Position numbers and translations under genes: made by a program
Shown here: in pieces, positions 8,436 to 17,171 of the stretch
Layout of the letters: each line of letters begins with the position of its first letter
Position numbering within the stretch: the stretch's first letter is position 1
The notes under the pieces: model-generated
Database searches by the model: none
Seen by the model: the letters and a program-made list of their open reading frames with translations, nothing else
Told to the model about the DNA's origin: nothing
Source: an uncultured Clostridia bacterium
Lineage (GTDB): Bacteria > Bacillota > Clostridia > Oscillospirales > Acutalibacteraceae
Direction of reading: 5' to 3'
Assembly (NCBI GenBank): GCA_937916195.1
Contig: CALFTO010000127.1
Location: 1 to 49,083 of the forward strand
Length of the DNA stretch: 49,083 nt

Positions 8436-10472
8436 TCACTCCCCTTGCATTTCAGTTAAATTTTTCAGAATTTTTGACTGTGACAAATCCGCCTTTTTAC
8501 CGTCACCGTCAAATATTATATGCTCGCCCTCTCGTTTAATGAGCCCCAATTCACAAAGAACATCAAGGGATACAAGCATTATGCAGTATCTCTCATAGGG
8601 GCATTTTGCGCGAACAAGCATTGTTTCAACATCAAAAGTCCAGATTTTATATGATTTTATAAGATTGAATACGCCTAAAAGGAATTCACGTGAGGGTGTT
8701 AAAAATCTCGCCTCGTGAGAATTGAGGTTTTCACCTCTCTTGAACTTCTCATAAAGTGCCTGTGATTTAAAGAGATTATCTTCATCTACACCTGCGAAAC
8801 GGATATCGCGCACCTGAACGGTGGCTTTCACTTCACCGCGGAATTCGTTTTTCTCAACTCGCACCGCAAGGTCAACTGTGTCGCCCTCGCGATAAGGAAA
8901 TTCATTTAAGGTTGTAGAAAATTTCATTGCGGTAAACTGTGTGTTACCCTTTGTGAAGCCAAGTCTTAAATGCTTACCCTCGCCAACAGGCTTAATATTC
9001 GCAAGACGCACACCGAAAATACCGAAAAGCGGTTGCGAATTGCCTGCGCCAAAGGGCTCAAGAGTTTCTAAAGACTCAACAAGTGCCGCATTTATATATG
9101 CAGGGTTTAATTTACAATCTAGGGTAAGTGTGGGCACTGCCACCTCACCCATTTTTGCATATTCATTTATCTTATTAAAGAAATTTTCAACATTTTCACG
9201 CTTCACACCAAGGCCTGCAGCCATTGTGTGACCGCCAAAATGAGTAAGCTCTGATTCACAATATTTAATAGCATCATAAACTGAAAATCCGTCGATGCTA
9301 CGCGCAGAGCCCGTACCCTCGTCACCCTCAAAGGTGATTACAATTGACGGTTTACCGTATTTTTCGGTAATTCTTGCGGCAACAATACCTATTACACCAT
9401 GGTGCCAGCCCTCGCCACAAACAACGATAACACGTGAATATTTTAAGGCTTCATTGGACTCAATATGACGAACTGCCGCCTCCATAATCTCATTTTCAAG
9501 AGTATGGCGCTGACGGTTGCAGTTATCAACCTGCTCTGCCATATCAAGAGCCACGGCTAAATCGTCACAAAGCAATAGCTTTAAGGCAGTAACGGCAGAC
9601 TGAATTCTGCCCGCCGCGTTAATTCGAGGAGCAAGTGAATAAGTTACACCAACTGCACTCAACGGTCTTTCGCTTACTCCTGCAATCTGACGCAACGCAT
9701 TAATTCCGTTGCAAGGGTTACTGTTTATTTTTGCCACGCCGTATTTTACAATTGCGCGGTTTTCATCTTTTAAATCTACCACATCGGCAACTGTGCCGAC
9801 AGCGATAATATCGGCATATTGGGCAAGTACTGATGAATAGTCACCTTTTTCTAAAGCACAAACTACTTTAAAGGCAACGCCAACGCCCGCCCACTCTTTA
9901 AAATGTAAATTACAATCTTCTCTGTGAGGGTCAACAACGGCCACAGCATCGGGAAGAATATCCCCTGCTTTATGGTGGTCAGTTACAACGGTTTCAATAC
10001 CGAGAGATTTTGCGTATTCAATTTCTTCAATTGCTGAAATTCCGTTATCAACGGTTACAATAAGCTTTACACCCTGCTCGTGCAATTTATCGATTGCAGA
10101 ACAATTCATTCCATATCCCTCACTGATACGGTCGGGGATATAATAAGTCACATCTGCACCGCGTGAGGTGAGATAGGAATACATAAGTGCTGTTGAAGTT
10201 ACACCGTCGCAATCATAGTCACCAAAAACACAGATTTTTTCAAAGTTTTCGATGGCTTTTTCAATTCTCTCGACTGCTTTTTCCATATCCGTAATAAGAT
10301 AAGGGTCGCAGAAGCTGAAATCTGTGTCGAAGAATTCTTCAACATCTTCATACTCGGTAATTCCGCGGGATACGAGAATAAGTGCGGTAAAGGGGTCAAG
10401 ACTATGGTTTTCGGCAACCTGAGCCGCCAAATCCTTATCAATATGTGCGGTAAGCCACTTTTTTCTGCTCAT
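8436..10472 (-). CDS. recJ: Single-stranded-DNA-specific exonuclease RecJ
   Basis: A 678-residue DHH-family 5'-3' exonuclease acting in recombinational and mismatch repair. Motifs in order: FGDYDCDGVTSTALMY (motif I), VTVDNGIS (II), VVTDHHKAGD (III, the DHH), VVDPHR (IV), and the DHHA1 region GSARSIDGFSVYDAI with FGGHTMAAGLGV. An OB-fold region follows to the C-terminus. The ATG has an AAAGGAGGCGAG site, and a good sigma-A promoter lies at 10515-10543, so recJ is probably the first gene of the relA/dtd/hemZ/mazG operon. Confidence 0.94.
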   Translation of the reverse strand: MSRKKWLTAHIDKDLAAQVAENHSLDPFTALILVSRGITEYEDVEEFFDTDFSFCDPYLITDMEKAVERIEKAIENFEKICVFGDYDCDGVTSTALMYSYLTSRGADVTYYIPDRISEGYGMNCSAIDKLHEQGVKLIVTVDNGISAIEEIEYAKSLGIETVVTDHHKAGDILPDAVAVVDPHREDCNLHFKEWAGVGVAFKVVCALEKGDYSSVLAQYADIIAVGTVADVVDLKDENRAIVKYGVAKINSNPCNGINALRQIAGVSERPLSAVGVTYSLAPRINAAGRIQSAVTALKLLLCDDLAVALDMAEQVDNCNRQRHTLENEIMEAAVRHIESNEALKYSRVIVVCGEGWHHGVIGIVAARITEKYGKPSIVITFEGDEGTGSARSIDGFSVYDAIKYCESELTHFGGHTMAAGLGVKRENVENFFNKINEYAKMGEVAVPTLTLDCKLNPAYINAALVESLETLEPFGAGNSQPLFGIFGVRLANIKPVGEGKHLRLGFTKGNTQFTAMKFSTTLNEFPYREGDTVDLAVRVEKNEFRGEVKATVQVRDIRFAGVDEDNLFKSQALYEKFKRGENLNSHEARFLTPSREFLLGVFNLIKSYKIWTFDVETMLVRAKCPYERYCIMLVSLDVLCELGLIKREGEHIIFDGDGKKADLSQSKILKNLTEMQGE

Positions 10473-10514
10473 ATTCTCGCCTCCTTTACGAATAATTATT
10501 GCTCAAAATACAAT

Positions 10515-10543
10515 ATTTTACTAATCATATAGTATAACACCAA
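10515..10543 (-). promoter_or_regulatory. Sigma-A type promoter for the recJ operon
   Basis: Read on the minus strand: TTGGTG (-35, 10538-10543), a 17-base spacer, TAAAAT (-10, 10515-10520). It is about 40 bases upstream of the recJ start and is the only clear promoter before the run of nine co-directional genes. Position and spacing are seen; activity is inferred. Confidence 0.6.
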
Positions 10544-10571
10544 ATCCGCTATTTTTCAAGGGTTTGGGCAC

Positions 10572-10605
10572 AAAAAAGCGGTATTACAAGTGCTTGTAAT
10601 ACCGC
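10572..10605 (-). terminator. Rho-independent terminator after the glycosyltransferase gene
   Basis: A perfect 13-bp stem (GCGGTATTACAAG / CTTGTAATACCGC) with a two-base centre, followed on the minus strand by TTTTTTG. It lies 10 bases beyond the glycosyltransferase stop and separates it from the recJ operon promoter. Confidence 0.85.
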
Positions 10606-10615
10606 AAATTCAGTT

Positions 10616-11536
10616 TTATTTATCCTCATCGGTTTTCTTTGAAATAATATATCTTGGTCTGCCCTTTACCTCTTCATAAATTCGGGCGATATAATAGCCG
10701 ATAATTCCGAGGGCGAGCATAAGACTTCCGCCGATTAAAAGCAAGAGTAAAATTACAGTTGTAAAGCCCTCTGCCGATTGACCAAGCAAAAATCTTATGA
10801 GAGTTTGCACCGCCATAACACCCATAAACACAAGCATCACGCAACCCATTATGGTGATAATCTGCAAGGGTGCGGTGGTGAATGAGGTTATATTTGAAAT
10901 CGCGTATTTTGTAAGCTTTATTAAACCCCATTTACTCTCGCCGTTTTGTCTTTCTTGAACTTCAAAATTAACTTGAGTTGAATTAAATCCCGACCAGAAT
11001 GAAAGTGCTCTGAAAAATGTGTTTCTTTCGGGTAATGATAGTAGTGCATCAATAACCTTGCGGTCAACGAGCTTAAAATCAGAAGTTCTCTGCATATCAA
11101 CGCCCACAAATGCACTCATAATTTTATAAAACACCTTTGCAGAAAGCTTATGAAATGCTGATTCATTACCGCGGTCGGTTTTAACGCCCTCAATTACTTC
11201 ATAGCCCTCTTGCCAGAGAGAATGCATTTCGATGATTTTTTCAGGTGGAAACTGCAAATCGCAGTCAATAATTACTGCACAATCGCCCTTTGCAGCTTCA
11301 AGACCTGCATAAATTGCCGCCTCTTTGCCGAAATTACGACTGAAGGACACACCGCGGATATTCTTATTAAGTGCCGAGCACTCGCAAATCTTTTTGTAGG
11401 TTTTGTCCTTTGAGCCGTCGTCAATGAAAATGAGCTCAAAAGGAATTGCCGCGTTTTCAAGTAATGAAATCACGGTTTTTGCGGTGTTGTGGATATTCTG
11501 TTCTTCGTTATAAGACGGAATTATTACTGAAAGCAA
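10616..11536 (-). CDS. Family 2 glycosyltransferase, GtrB/DPM1-like with two C-terminal TM helices
   Basis: A 306-residue GT-A enzyme. IPSYNEEQNI, FIDDGSKDKT and the metal-binding VIIDCDLQFPPE are the dolichol-phosphate-mannose/bactoprenol-glucose synthase motifs. Two hydrophobic helices near residues 230-250 and 262-290 anchor it in the membrane. It likely transfers a sugar from a nucleotide donor to undecaprenyl phosphate; the sugar is unknown. The start codon is TTG at 11534-11536 with GGAGG eight bases upstream. It is a monocistronic unit between its own promoter and a terminator. Confidence 0.9.
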   Translation of the reverse strand: MLSVIIPSYNEEQNIHNTAKTVISLLENAAIPFELIFIDDGSKDKTYKKICECSALNKNIRGVSFSRNFGKEAAIYAGLEAAKGDCAVIIDCDLQFPPEKIIEMHSLWQEGYEVIEGVKTDRGNESAFHKLSAKVFYKIMSAFVGVDMQRTSDFKLVDRKVIDALLSLPERNTFFRALSFWSGFNSTQVNFEVQERQNGESKWGLIKLTKYAISNITSFTTAPLQIITIMGCVMLVFMGVMAVQTLIRFLLGQSAEGFTTVILLLLLIGGSLMLALGIIGYYIARIYEEVKGRPRYIISKKTDEDK

Positions 11537-11566
11537 TTATATTTCCTCCAAAAAATTACTAAGATA

Positions 11567-11595
11567 AATATATCACTTGAAACAGGCTTTGTCAA
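11567..11595 (-). promoter_or_regulatory. Consensus sigma-A promoter for the glycosyltransferase gene
   Basis: Minus strand TTGACA (-35, 11590-11595), 17-base spacer, TATATT (-10, 11567-11572), about 30 bases before the TTG start. It is divergent from the promoter at 11608-11636. Confidence 0.75.
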
Positions 11596-11607
11596 TGAAA
11601 CAAAGTG

Positions 11608-11636
11608 TTGAAAAAGTGTAGTAAATATGATAAAAT
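11608..11636 (+). promoter_or_regulatory. Sigma-A promoter for the glmU-like/pth/mfd operon
   Basis: TTGAAA (-35, 11608-11613), 17-base spacer, TAAAAT (-10, 11631-11636), about 30 bases before the ATG at 11667. It forms a divergent pair with the glycosyltransferase promoter. Confidence 0.75.
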
Positions 11637-11666
11637 ATATTGATAAAAAATTGATTGGTGGTCATT

Positions 11667-12347
11667 ATGACAGAAAAAGATATTCAGAACTTAAAAAACA
11701 TTGAAATGCACGAAAAAAACGGTGTGGAAATTCCATATCACAGCAATGTTGTTATTGAAGACAGCGTGCAGATTGGCAAGGGTACGCAAATTTTACCCGG
11801 CACAATTCTTTACGCGGGTGTTGTAATCGGTGAAAACTGTATAATCGGTCCAAACACACTTATTAAAGACAGTGTAATCGGCAACGGCGTAAAATTAAAC
11901 TCTGTTCAATGCTATCAATCAAAGGTGCTGGACTTTGCTGATATTGGCCCATTCGTGCACATTCGCCCCAATTCAGTTGTAGGCGAAAAAGTACATCTCG
12001 GCAACTTTGTTGAGGTTAAAAACTCAAACATTGACGAGGGCACAAAGGTTTCACACCTCACTTACGTGGGCGACTCGGATGTTGGCAAGAGAGTCAACTT
12101 CGGTTGCGGTACTGTTACTGTTAACTATGACGGAAAGAAGAAGCACCGCACAGTTATCGGTGACGATGTATTTATCGGCTGTAACACAAATCTTGTTGCA
12201 CCCGTAAAAGTCGGCGACGGTGCATACACCGCTGCAGGCTCAACAATCACAGAGGATGTTCCTGCAGATGCACTTGGTATTGCGAGAGCACGTCAAGTCA
12301 ACAAAATTGATTGGCGAATTAAGAACAAAGACAGATTTACAAAATAA
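11667..12347 (+). CDS. Stand-alone GlmU C-terminal (hexapeptide acetyltransferase) domain protein
   Basis: A 226-residue left-handed beta-helix protein matching only the acetyltransferase half of GlmU. Conserved stretches include GPFVHIRP, GNFVEVKNS, HLTYVGDSDVG, FGCGTVTVNYDG, IGDDVFIGCNTNLVAPV and AAGSTITEDV, which carry the acetyl-CoA and glucosamine-phosphate binding residues. The roughly 230-residue N-terminal uridylyltransferase domain is absent, and nothing upstream encodes it. The position just before pth-mfd is where full-length glmU often sits in Firmicutes. It may acetylate glucosamine-1-phosphate or a related sugar. The start ATG 11667 has GGTGGT upstream; the in-frame ATG at 11655 does not. 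Confidence 0.82.
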   Translation: MTEKDIQNLKNIEMHEKNGVEIPYHSNVVIEDSVQIGKGTQILPGTILYAGVVIGENCIIGPNTLIKDSVIGNGVKLNSVQCYQSKVLDFADIGPFVHIRPNSVVGEKVHLGNFVEVKNSNIDEGTKVSHLTYVGDSDVGKRVNFGCGTVTVNYDGKKKHRTVIGDDVFIGCNTNLVAPVKVGDGAYTAAGSTITEDVPADALGIARARQVNKIDWRIKNKDRFTK

Positions 12348-12368
12348 TAACATAAAGGAAAAATTTAT

Positions 12369-12983
12369 ATGTTCAACAGATTCAGAAAAAACACATTAGC
12401 TGTATCTGGAGGCACACCTGAATTTATCGTAGTGGGGCTTGGAAATCCGGGCAATAAATACACCTACACACGACATAATTCGGGGTTTTTGTGCATAGAT
12501 ATGCTGGCTGAAAAATTAAATTTCAGAGTTGACAGGCTCAAATTCAAATCTCTTATATGTGACACTAATATTAACGGTCACCGCTGTATTGTTATGAAGC
12601 CACAGACCTTTATGAACAATAGTGGCGAGGCAATAAGAGAATGTGCCGCGTTTTATAAAATTCCACCCGAAAAGGTTATCGTGATTTATGACGATATTTC
12701 TCTTGATGTGGGCAGACTTCGTATTCGCAGAAAGGGTACTGACGGCGGTCACAACGGAATTAAGAGCATAATTTATCACCTTAATAATGACCAATTCCCA
12801 AGAATTAAGTTGGGTTGCGGTAAAAAGCCACATCCCGACTATGATTTAGCAGATTGGGTGCTTTCAGAATTCAAAAAAGACGAGTTAAAAGCACTTGACC
12901 CTGCATTAGAGAACGCTTGCAAGGCGATTGAGCTTTTGCTTGACGGCGAAATTGACAAAGCGATGAACTTATACAATAGTTGA
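12369..12983 (+). CDS. pth: Peptidyl-tRNA hydrolase
   Basis: A 204-residue Pth that recycles peptidyl-tRNA dropped from stalled ribosomes. Seen are VVGLGNPGNKYTYTRHNSGF (with the catalytic His), KPQTFMNNSGE, YDDISLDVGRLRIR and GGHNGIKSI. An N-terminal extension of about 17 residues precedes the usual start; no internal ATG fits better, and AAAGGAAAAA precedes this ATG. It is followed directly by mfd, the conserved Firmicutes pair. Confidence 0.95.
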   Translation: MFNRFRKNTLAVSGGTPEFIVVGLGNPGNKYTYTRHNSGFLCIDMLAEKLNFRVDRLKFKSLICDTNINGHRCIVMKPQTFMNNSGEAIRECAAFYKIPPEKVIVIYDDISLDVGRLRIRRKGTDGGHNGIKSIIYHLNNDQFPRIKLGCGKKPHPDYDLADWVLSEFKKDELKALDPALENACKAIELLLDGEIDKAMNLYNS

Positions 12984-12991
12984 GGTTAACT

Positions 12992-15900
12992 ATGTCTGCA
13001 TTCAGTAGGGCAATTGAAAATTCTGCAGAATTTCGTGGCGTAGAAAACAGTATTAGAAAAGGTTTTCTGCCACAGGGCGTGTTGGGTCTTACCCCCGTAC
13101 AAAAGGCACACATCATTTCTGCACTTACAGAGAGTCTTGAAAAAAAGGCTCTTATTGTCGTGCCCGATGACGCAACAGCCGTTCGCCTTTGCGACGATTT
13201 GACTTCATTCGGCAGAAATGTGCTTCACTACCCTGCCCGCAGTTTTTCATTCTGGACTACGGATGGTCAATCTTATGAATATGAGCAAAAGAGAATTAAG
13301 GCGCTTCGCCGTATGCTTGACGGCAAGTGCGATATTGTTGTAGCCTCTGCCGAGGCGGCAATTTCTTACACAGTACCGCCCGAAATTCTCCGTCAAAAAT
13401 CAGTATTGCTCAAAAGAGGCGAAGAAATACCGCTTGAAAATATTTTGATGTCACTTAATGCCGCGGGCTATAAGCGAGTTGACGCGGTTGAGGGCGTTGG
13501 TCAATTCTCTTGCCGTGGCGGAATTGTGGACTTTTTCTCACCCGACGATGACGAGCCCGTAAGAATTGAGCTTTGGGGCGACACCGTTGACACAATGTGC
13601 CGTTTTGATGTGCAATCACAGAGAAGAACGGTAAATATTGACGAGATTTTAATTGCGCCGTCTAAAGAAATTATCATTGACAATCCTGACGAATTAGCTG
13701 AAAAAATACAGAATTTTGCAAAAAGCGTTCGCGGTAAAAAGGCTGACACAATAAAAGAAAAATTATATGCAGATATTGAACGACTTAAAAGCGGTGTAAG
13801 TGTCGGCTCGGCTGACAAATATCTTCCGCTTTGCTACTCCCCCGCCACTATTTTTGACTATGCCGAGGGGTATTTATTCTTCGCCTTTGAAACGGGCGGA
13901 ATTAAAGAAAAAATTAACTCCTCACAAAAATTATTACTTGAAGATATAAAATCGGGCATTGAGGACGGTACTCTTTGCAAGGGGCTTGACAAATTTACCC
14001 TGAATTTTGCAGAATTTGTCGGCAAATACGAAGAATTCAAGGCAACTTATGTTGATAATTTCGCCCGCGGTAGCTTTGACACACCCGTAAAGAGCCTTAC
14101 CACCTTCAACGGCGGAACTCTGCCAATTTGGAACGGCAGACTTGATGTGCTTATGGAGGACATTAAGCCCGTGCTTACTAAAGACAGCACGGTGGTTGTG
14201 TTCTCGGGCACAGAAAAAAGTGCAAAAAATCTTGCAGAAACCTTAACTGACGAAGAAATTCCGTCGGTTTATTTCCCTGTTATTCCCGCAGAATTCCCAA
14301 AAGGTGCGGTATCGGTGCTTCCCGGCTCACTTACTTCTGGATTTTCATTTTCACGTGAAAAGCTTTATATTTTCACATATTCAAAGGTTTATCAGAGCAA
14401 AACAAGAAGAAAAAATACGGGCTTTAAGGCAAAAGACACCATTCATTCACTTGATGAATTGAAAAAGGGTGACTATATTGTTCACGCGGTTCACGGTATC
14501 GGTATTTTTGACGGTGTTACTCAGCTTGAAGCCAACAAGATTATAAAAGACTATATCAAAATCAAATACGCAAAAAGTGATGTGCTTTATGTGCCCGTTA
14601 CTCAGCTTGATTTGGTATCAAAATATATTGGTCCTCACGAAGATGACGGCAAGGCGTTAAAGCTTAACCGCTTGGGCGGTGCTGATTGGGAAAAATCTAA
14701 AAGCAAGGTTCGTTCTGCCGTTAAGGATATGGCGGACCAATTGATAAAGTTGTATTCACAGCGTATGCACACCGAAGGCTATGCTTTCTCGCCCGATATT
14801 GATATGCAACTTGATTTTGAGCGTCGTTTTGAATTTGAAGAAACCGGCGACCAATTGCGCAGTATTGACGAAATAAAAAATGATATGGAAAAGCCCTACC
14901 CAATGGACAGACTTCTTTGCGGTGATGTTGGCTTTGGCAAAACTGAAGTGGCATTGCGTGCAGTATTTAAGTGTATTGCAGACGGCAAGCAATGTGCGAT
15001 TTTAGTACCCACCACCATTCTTGCGCTTCAGCATTACCAAACAATTATGAAGCGTTTTGACGGATTTCCCATTGAGGCGGAAATGCTCTCGCGCTTCCGC
15101 ACACCAACTCAAAGAGCAAAGATTATAAAGGGAATAAATTCAGGCTTTATTGATATTATTGTGGGAACTCACTCACTAATCGCGAAAAATGTCAAATTCA
15201 AGGATTTAGGCCTTTTGATTGTTGACGAGGAGCAACGCTTTGGTGTTGCACAAAAAGAGAAAATCAAAGAAAAGTTCCCCGGTGTTGATGTACTCACTCT
15301 TTCGGCAACGCCTATTCCCCGCACGCTTAATATGGCAATGTCGGGAATTCGCGATATGTCAGTTATTGAAGAAGCGCCGTCTGACCGTTTCCCCGTACAG
15401 ACCTATGTGGTTGAGCATAATCTCCCCTTGCTTTGCGAGGCTATGGAAAAAGAGCTTCGCCGTGGCGGTCAGGTTTATTTCTTACACAACCGTGTTGAAA
15501 CCATTGACGGTGTTGCAAATTCAATTAAAGAATTTTTGCCCGATGCCCGCATTGCAGTGGCTCACGGCAAAATGAACGAAGAACAGTTAAGCGACATCTG
15601 GCGAGATTTAATGAACGGTGAAATTGACATTCTCGTCTGCACCACAATTATTGAAACAGGTGTTGATGTGCCAAATGCCAACACTCTAATAATTGAAGAT
15701 GCTGACAAATTAGGTCTTGCACAGTTGCATCAGTTGAGAGGCAGAGTGGGACGAAGTGCTCGCAGGGCAAGTGCTTATCTCACATACAAACGCGATAAAA
15801 ACTTATCAGAAGTTGCTTATAAGCGATTACAGGCAATTCGCGAATACACAGAATTCGGCTCAGGCTTTAAAATTGCCATGCGTGACCTTGAAATCCGCGG

Positions 15901-16459
15901 TGCAGGTAATCTTTTAGGTGCACAACAGCACGGTCATTTGGCGGCAGTTGGATATGATATGTATATGAAGCTCTTAAGCGAAGCTATCAGCGACGAAAAG
16001 GGTGAAGCACCCAAGAAGCAACGCGAATGTCTTATTGACTTACAAATTAATGCTCATATTCCCGACAAATATATTTCGGCACTCTCGCAAAGGCTTACTG
16101 TTTATCGTAGAATTGCCGATGTACGCACCTTTGAGGATGCAGAAGATGTCCGCGATGAATTGCGTGACCGTTTTGGTGATATTCCGCCGTCGGTTGAGGG
16201 ACTTATTGAGGTATCTCTATGCAGAAATACTGCGTCAGCCCTCGGTATTTACGAGATTGGTCAGCGTGGTGACACAATTGCCCTTTACTGCGACGAAATC
16301 AACGCAGCTTTGGTGCTTGACATTTCGTCAGTGCTTCGTGGCAGAGTAAGTGTTACATCAAAGGGTAAAATGAGCATAAATATCAAAAAATTACCTGAAC
16401 AGAATTCTCTTGACACTCTTAAAGAGATTTTTGAGGCAGTGGAGGCTTGCAGAAAATGA
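12992..16459 (+). CDS. mfd: Transcription-repair coupling factor Mfd
   Basis: An 1155-residue translocase that removes stalled RNA polymerase and recruits UvrA. Domains in order: UvrB-like N-terminal region, the RNA-polymerase-interacting (CarD-like) domain at DYIVHAVHGIGIFDGV (about residue 490), superfamily 2 helicase motor with GDVGFGKTEVA, LVDEEQRFG and LSATPIPRTL, and the C-terminal TRCF domain. ATG 12992 is nine bases past the pth stop and preceded by GAGGT, so I prefer it over the TTG at 12980 inside pth. Length and motifs are complete. Confidence 0.96.
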   Translation: MSAFSRAIENSAEFRGVENSIRKGFLPQGVLGLTPVQKAHIISALTESLEKKALIVVPDDATAVRLCDDLTSFGRNVLHYPARSFSFWTTDGQSYEYEQKRIKALRRMLDGKCDIVVASAEAAISYTVPPEILRQKSVLLKRGEEIPLENILMSLNAAGYKRVDAVEGVGQFSCRGGIVDFFSPDDDEPVRIELWGDTVDTMCRFDVQSQRRTVNIDEILIAPSKEIIIDNPDELAEKIQNFAKSVRGKKADTIKEKLYADIERLKSGVSVGSADKYLPLCYSPATIFDYAEGYLFFAFETGGIKEKINSSQKLLLEDIKSGIEDGTLCKGLDKFTLNFAEFVGKYEEFKATYVDNFARGSFDTPVKSLTTFNGGTLPIWNGRLDVLMEDIKPVLTKDSTVVVFSGTEKSAKNLAETLTDEEIPSVYFPVIPAEFPKGAVSVLPGSLTSGFSFSREKLYIFTYSKVYQSKTRRKNTGFKAKDTIHSLDELKKGDYIVHAVHGIGIFDGVTQLEANKIIKDYIKIKYAKSDVLYVPVTQLDLVSKYIGPHEDDGKALKLNRLGGADWEKSKSKVRSAVKDMADQLIKLYSQRMHTEGYAFSPDIDMQLDFERRFEFEETGDQLRSIDEIKNDMEKPYPMDRLLCGDVGFGKTEVALRAVFKCIADGKQCAILVPTTILALQHYQTIMKRFDGFPIEAEMLSRFRTPTQRAKIIKGINSGFIDIIVGTHSLIAKNVKFKDLGLLIVDEEQRFGVAQKEKIKEKFPGVDVLTLSATPIPRTLNMAMSGIRDMSVIEEAPSDRFPVQTYVVEHNLPLLCEAMEKELRRGGQVYFLHNRVETIDGVANSIKEFLPDARIAVAHGKMNEEQLSDIWRDLMNGEIDILVCTTIIETGVDVPNANTLIIEDADKLGLAQLHQLRGRVGRSARRASAYLTYKRDKNLSEVAYKRLQAIREYTEFGSGFKIAMRDLEIRGAGNLLGAQQHGHLAAVGYDMYMKLLSEAISDEKGEAPKKQRECLIDLQINAHIPDKYISALSQRLTVYRRIADVRTFEDAEDVRDELRDRFGDIPPSVEGLIEVSLCRNTASALGIYEIGQRGDTIALYCDEINAALVLDISSVLRGRVSVTSKGKMSINIKKLPEQNSLDTLKEIFEAVEACRK

Positions 16460-17142
16460 TTGGCACAATAGTTAATGTTTCGACAATTCTTGTCGGCAGT
16501 GTTATAGGCAGTGTATTTAAAAAAGGCATCAAGCCCCAATACACAAAATCACTTATGAATGCTATGGGACTTGCGGCGGCAGGTATCGGCATAAATTCAA
16601 TTGTGCAGAATATGCCCAACAGCAAATACCCCGTACTTTTTATCGTAAGCCTTGCCCTCGGCAGTCTTATCGGCAATATGCTTGACATTGACAAGAAATT
16701 CAATAATCTTATTGAAAAAAGCGGTAAAAGTGAATTGGGCAAAGGACTTTCTACTGCAATTCTTCTTTTCTGCATAGGCAGTTTGTCAATTTTAGGTCCA
16801 ATAAATTCTGCTTTATATGATGACCATACATATCTTTTTACAAATGCCACACTTGACCTTGTGACTTCTATGGTATTGGCATCAACTTACGGAATTGGCA
16901 TTGCAATTGCCGCAGGCGTACTCTTTTTATGGCAGGGCGGAATTTATCTGCTCGCAACACTCGTTGGCGGATTTATGAGTGCTGAAATGATGTGTGAAAT
17001 CAGCATCATCGGTGGATTTTTAATTGCTGCTTCGGGTATTTCCATACTCGAAATCAAGAACTTAAAAACACTTAATATGCTGCCCGCACTTATCATTCCG
17101 CCGATTTGGTTTGGAATTATGTGGCTTGTGTCACTGATTTAA
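16456..17142 (+). CDS. DUF554-family membrane protein
   Basis: A 228-residue protein with six or seven hydrophobic segments of the DUF554 (YdfK/YqgA) family: IGTIVNVSTILVGSVIG at the start, a central FCIGSLSILGPI and a GGI-containing C-terminal half. Function is unknown; a transport role is often assumed. The ATG overlaps the mfd stop (ATGA at 16456-16459) with GGAGG at 16441-16445, so it is translationally coupled to mfd. Confidence 0.85.
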   Translation: MIGTIVNVSTILVGSVIGSVFKKGIKPQYTKSLMNAMGLAAAGIGINSIVQNMPNSKYPVLFIVSLALGSLIGNMLDIDKKFNNLIEKSGKSELGKGLSTAILLFCIGSLSILGPINSALYDDHTYLFTNATLDLVTSMVLASTYGIGIAIAAGVLFLWQGGIYLLATLVGGFMSAEMMCEISIIGGFLIAASGISILEIKNLKTLNMLPALIIPPIWFGIMWLVSLI

Positions 17143-17171
17143 TACATTTTGCGAAACATGGGGGTTAAAAA

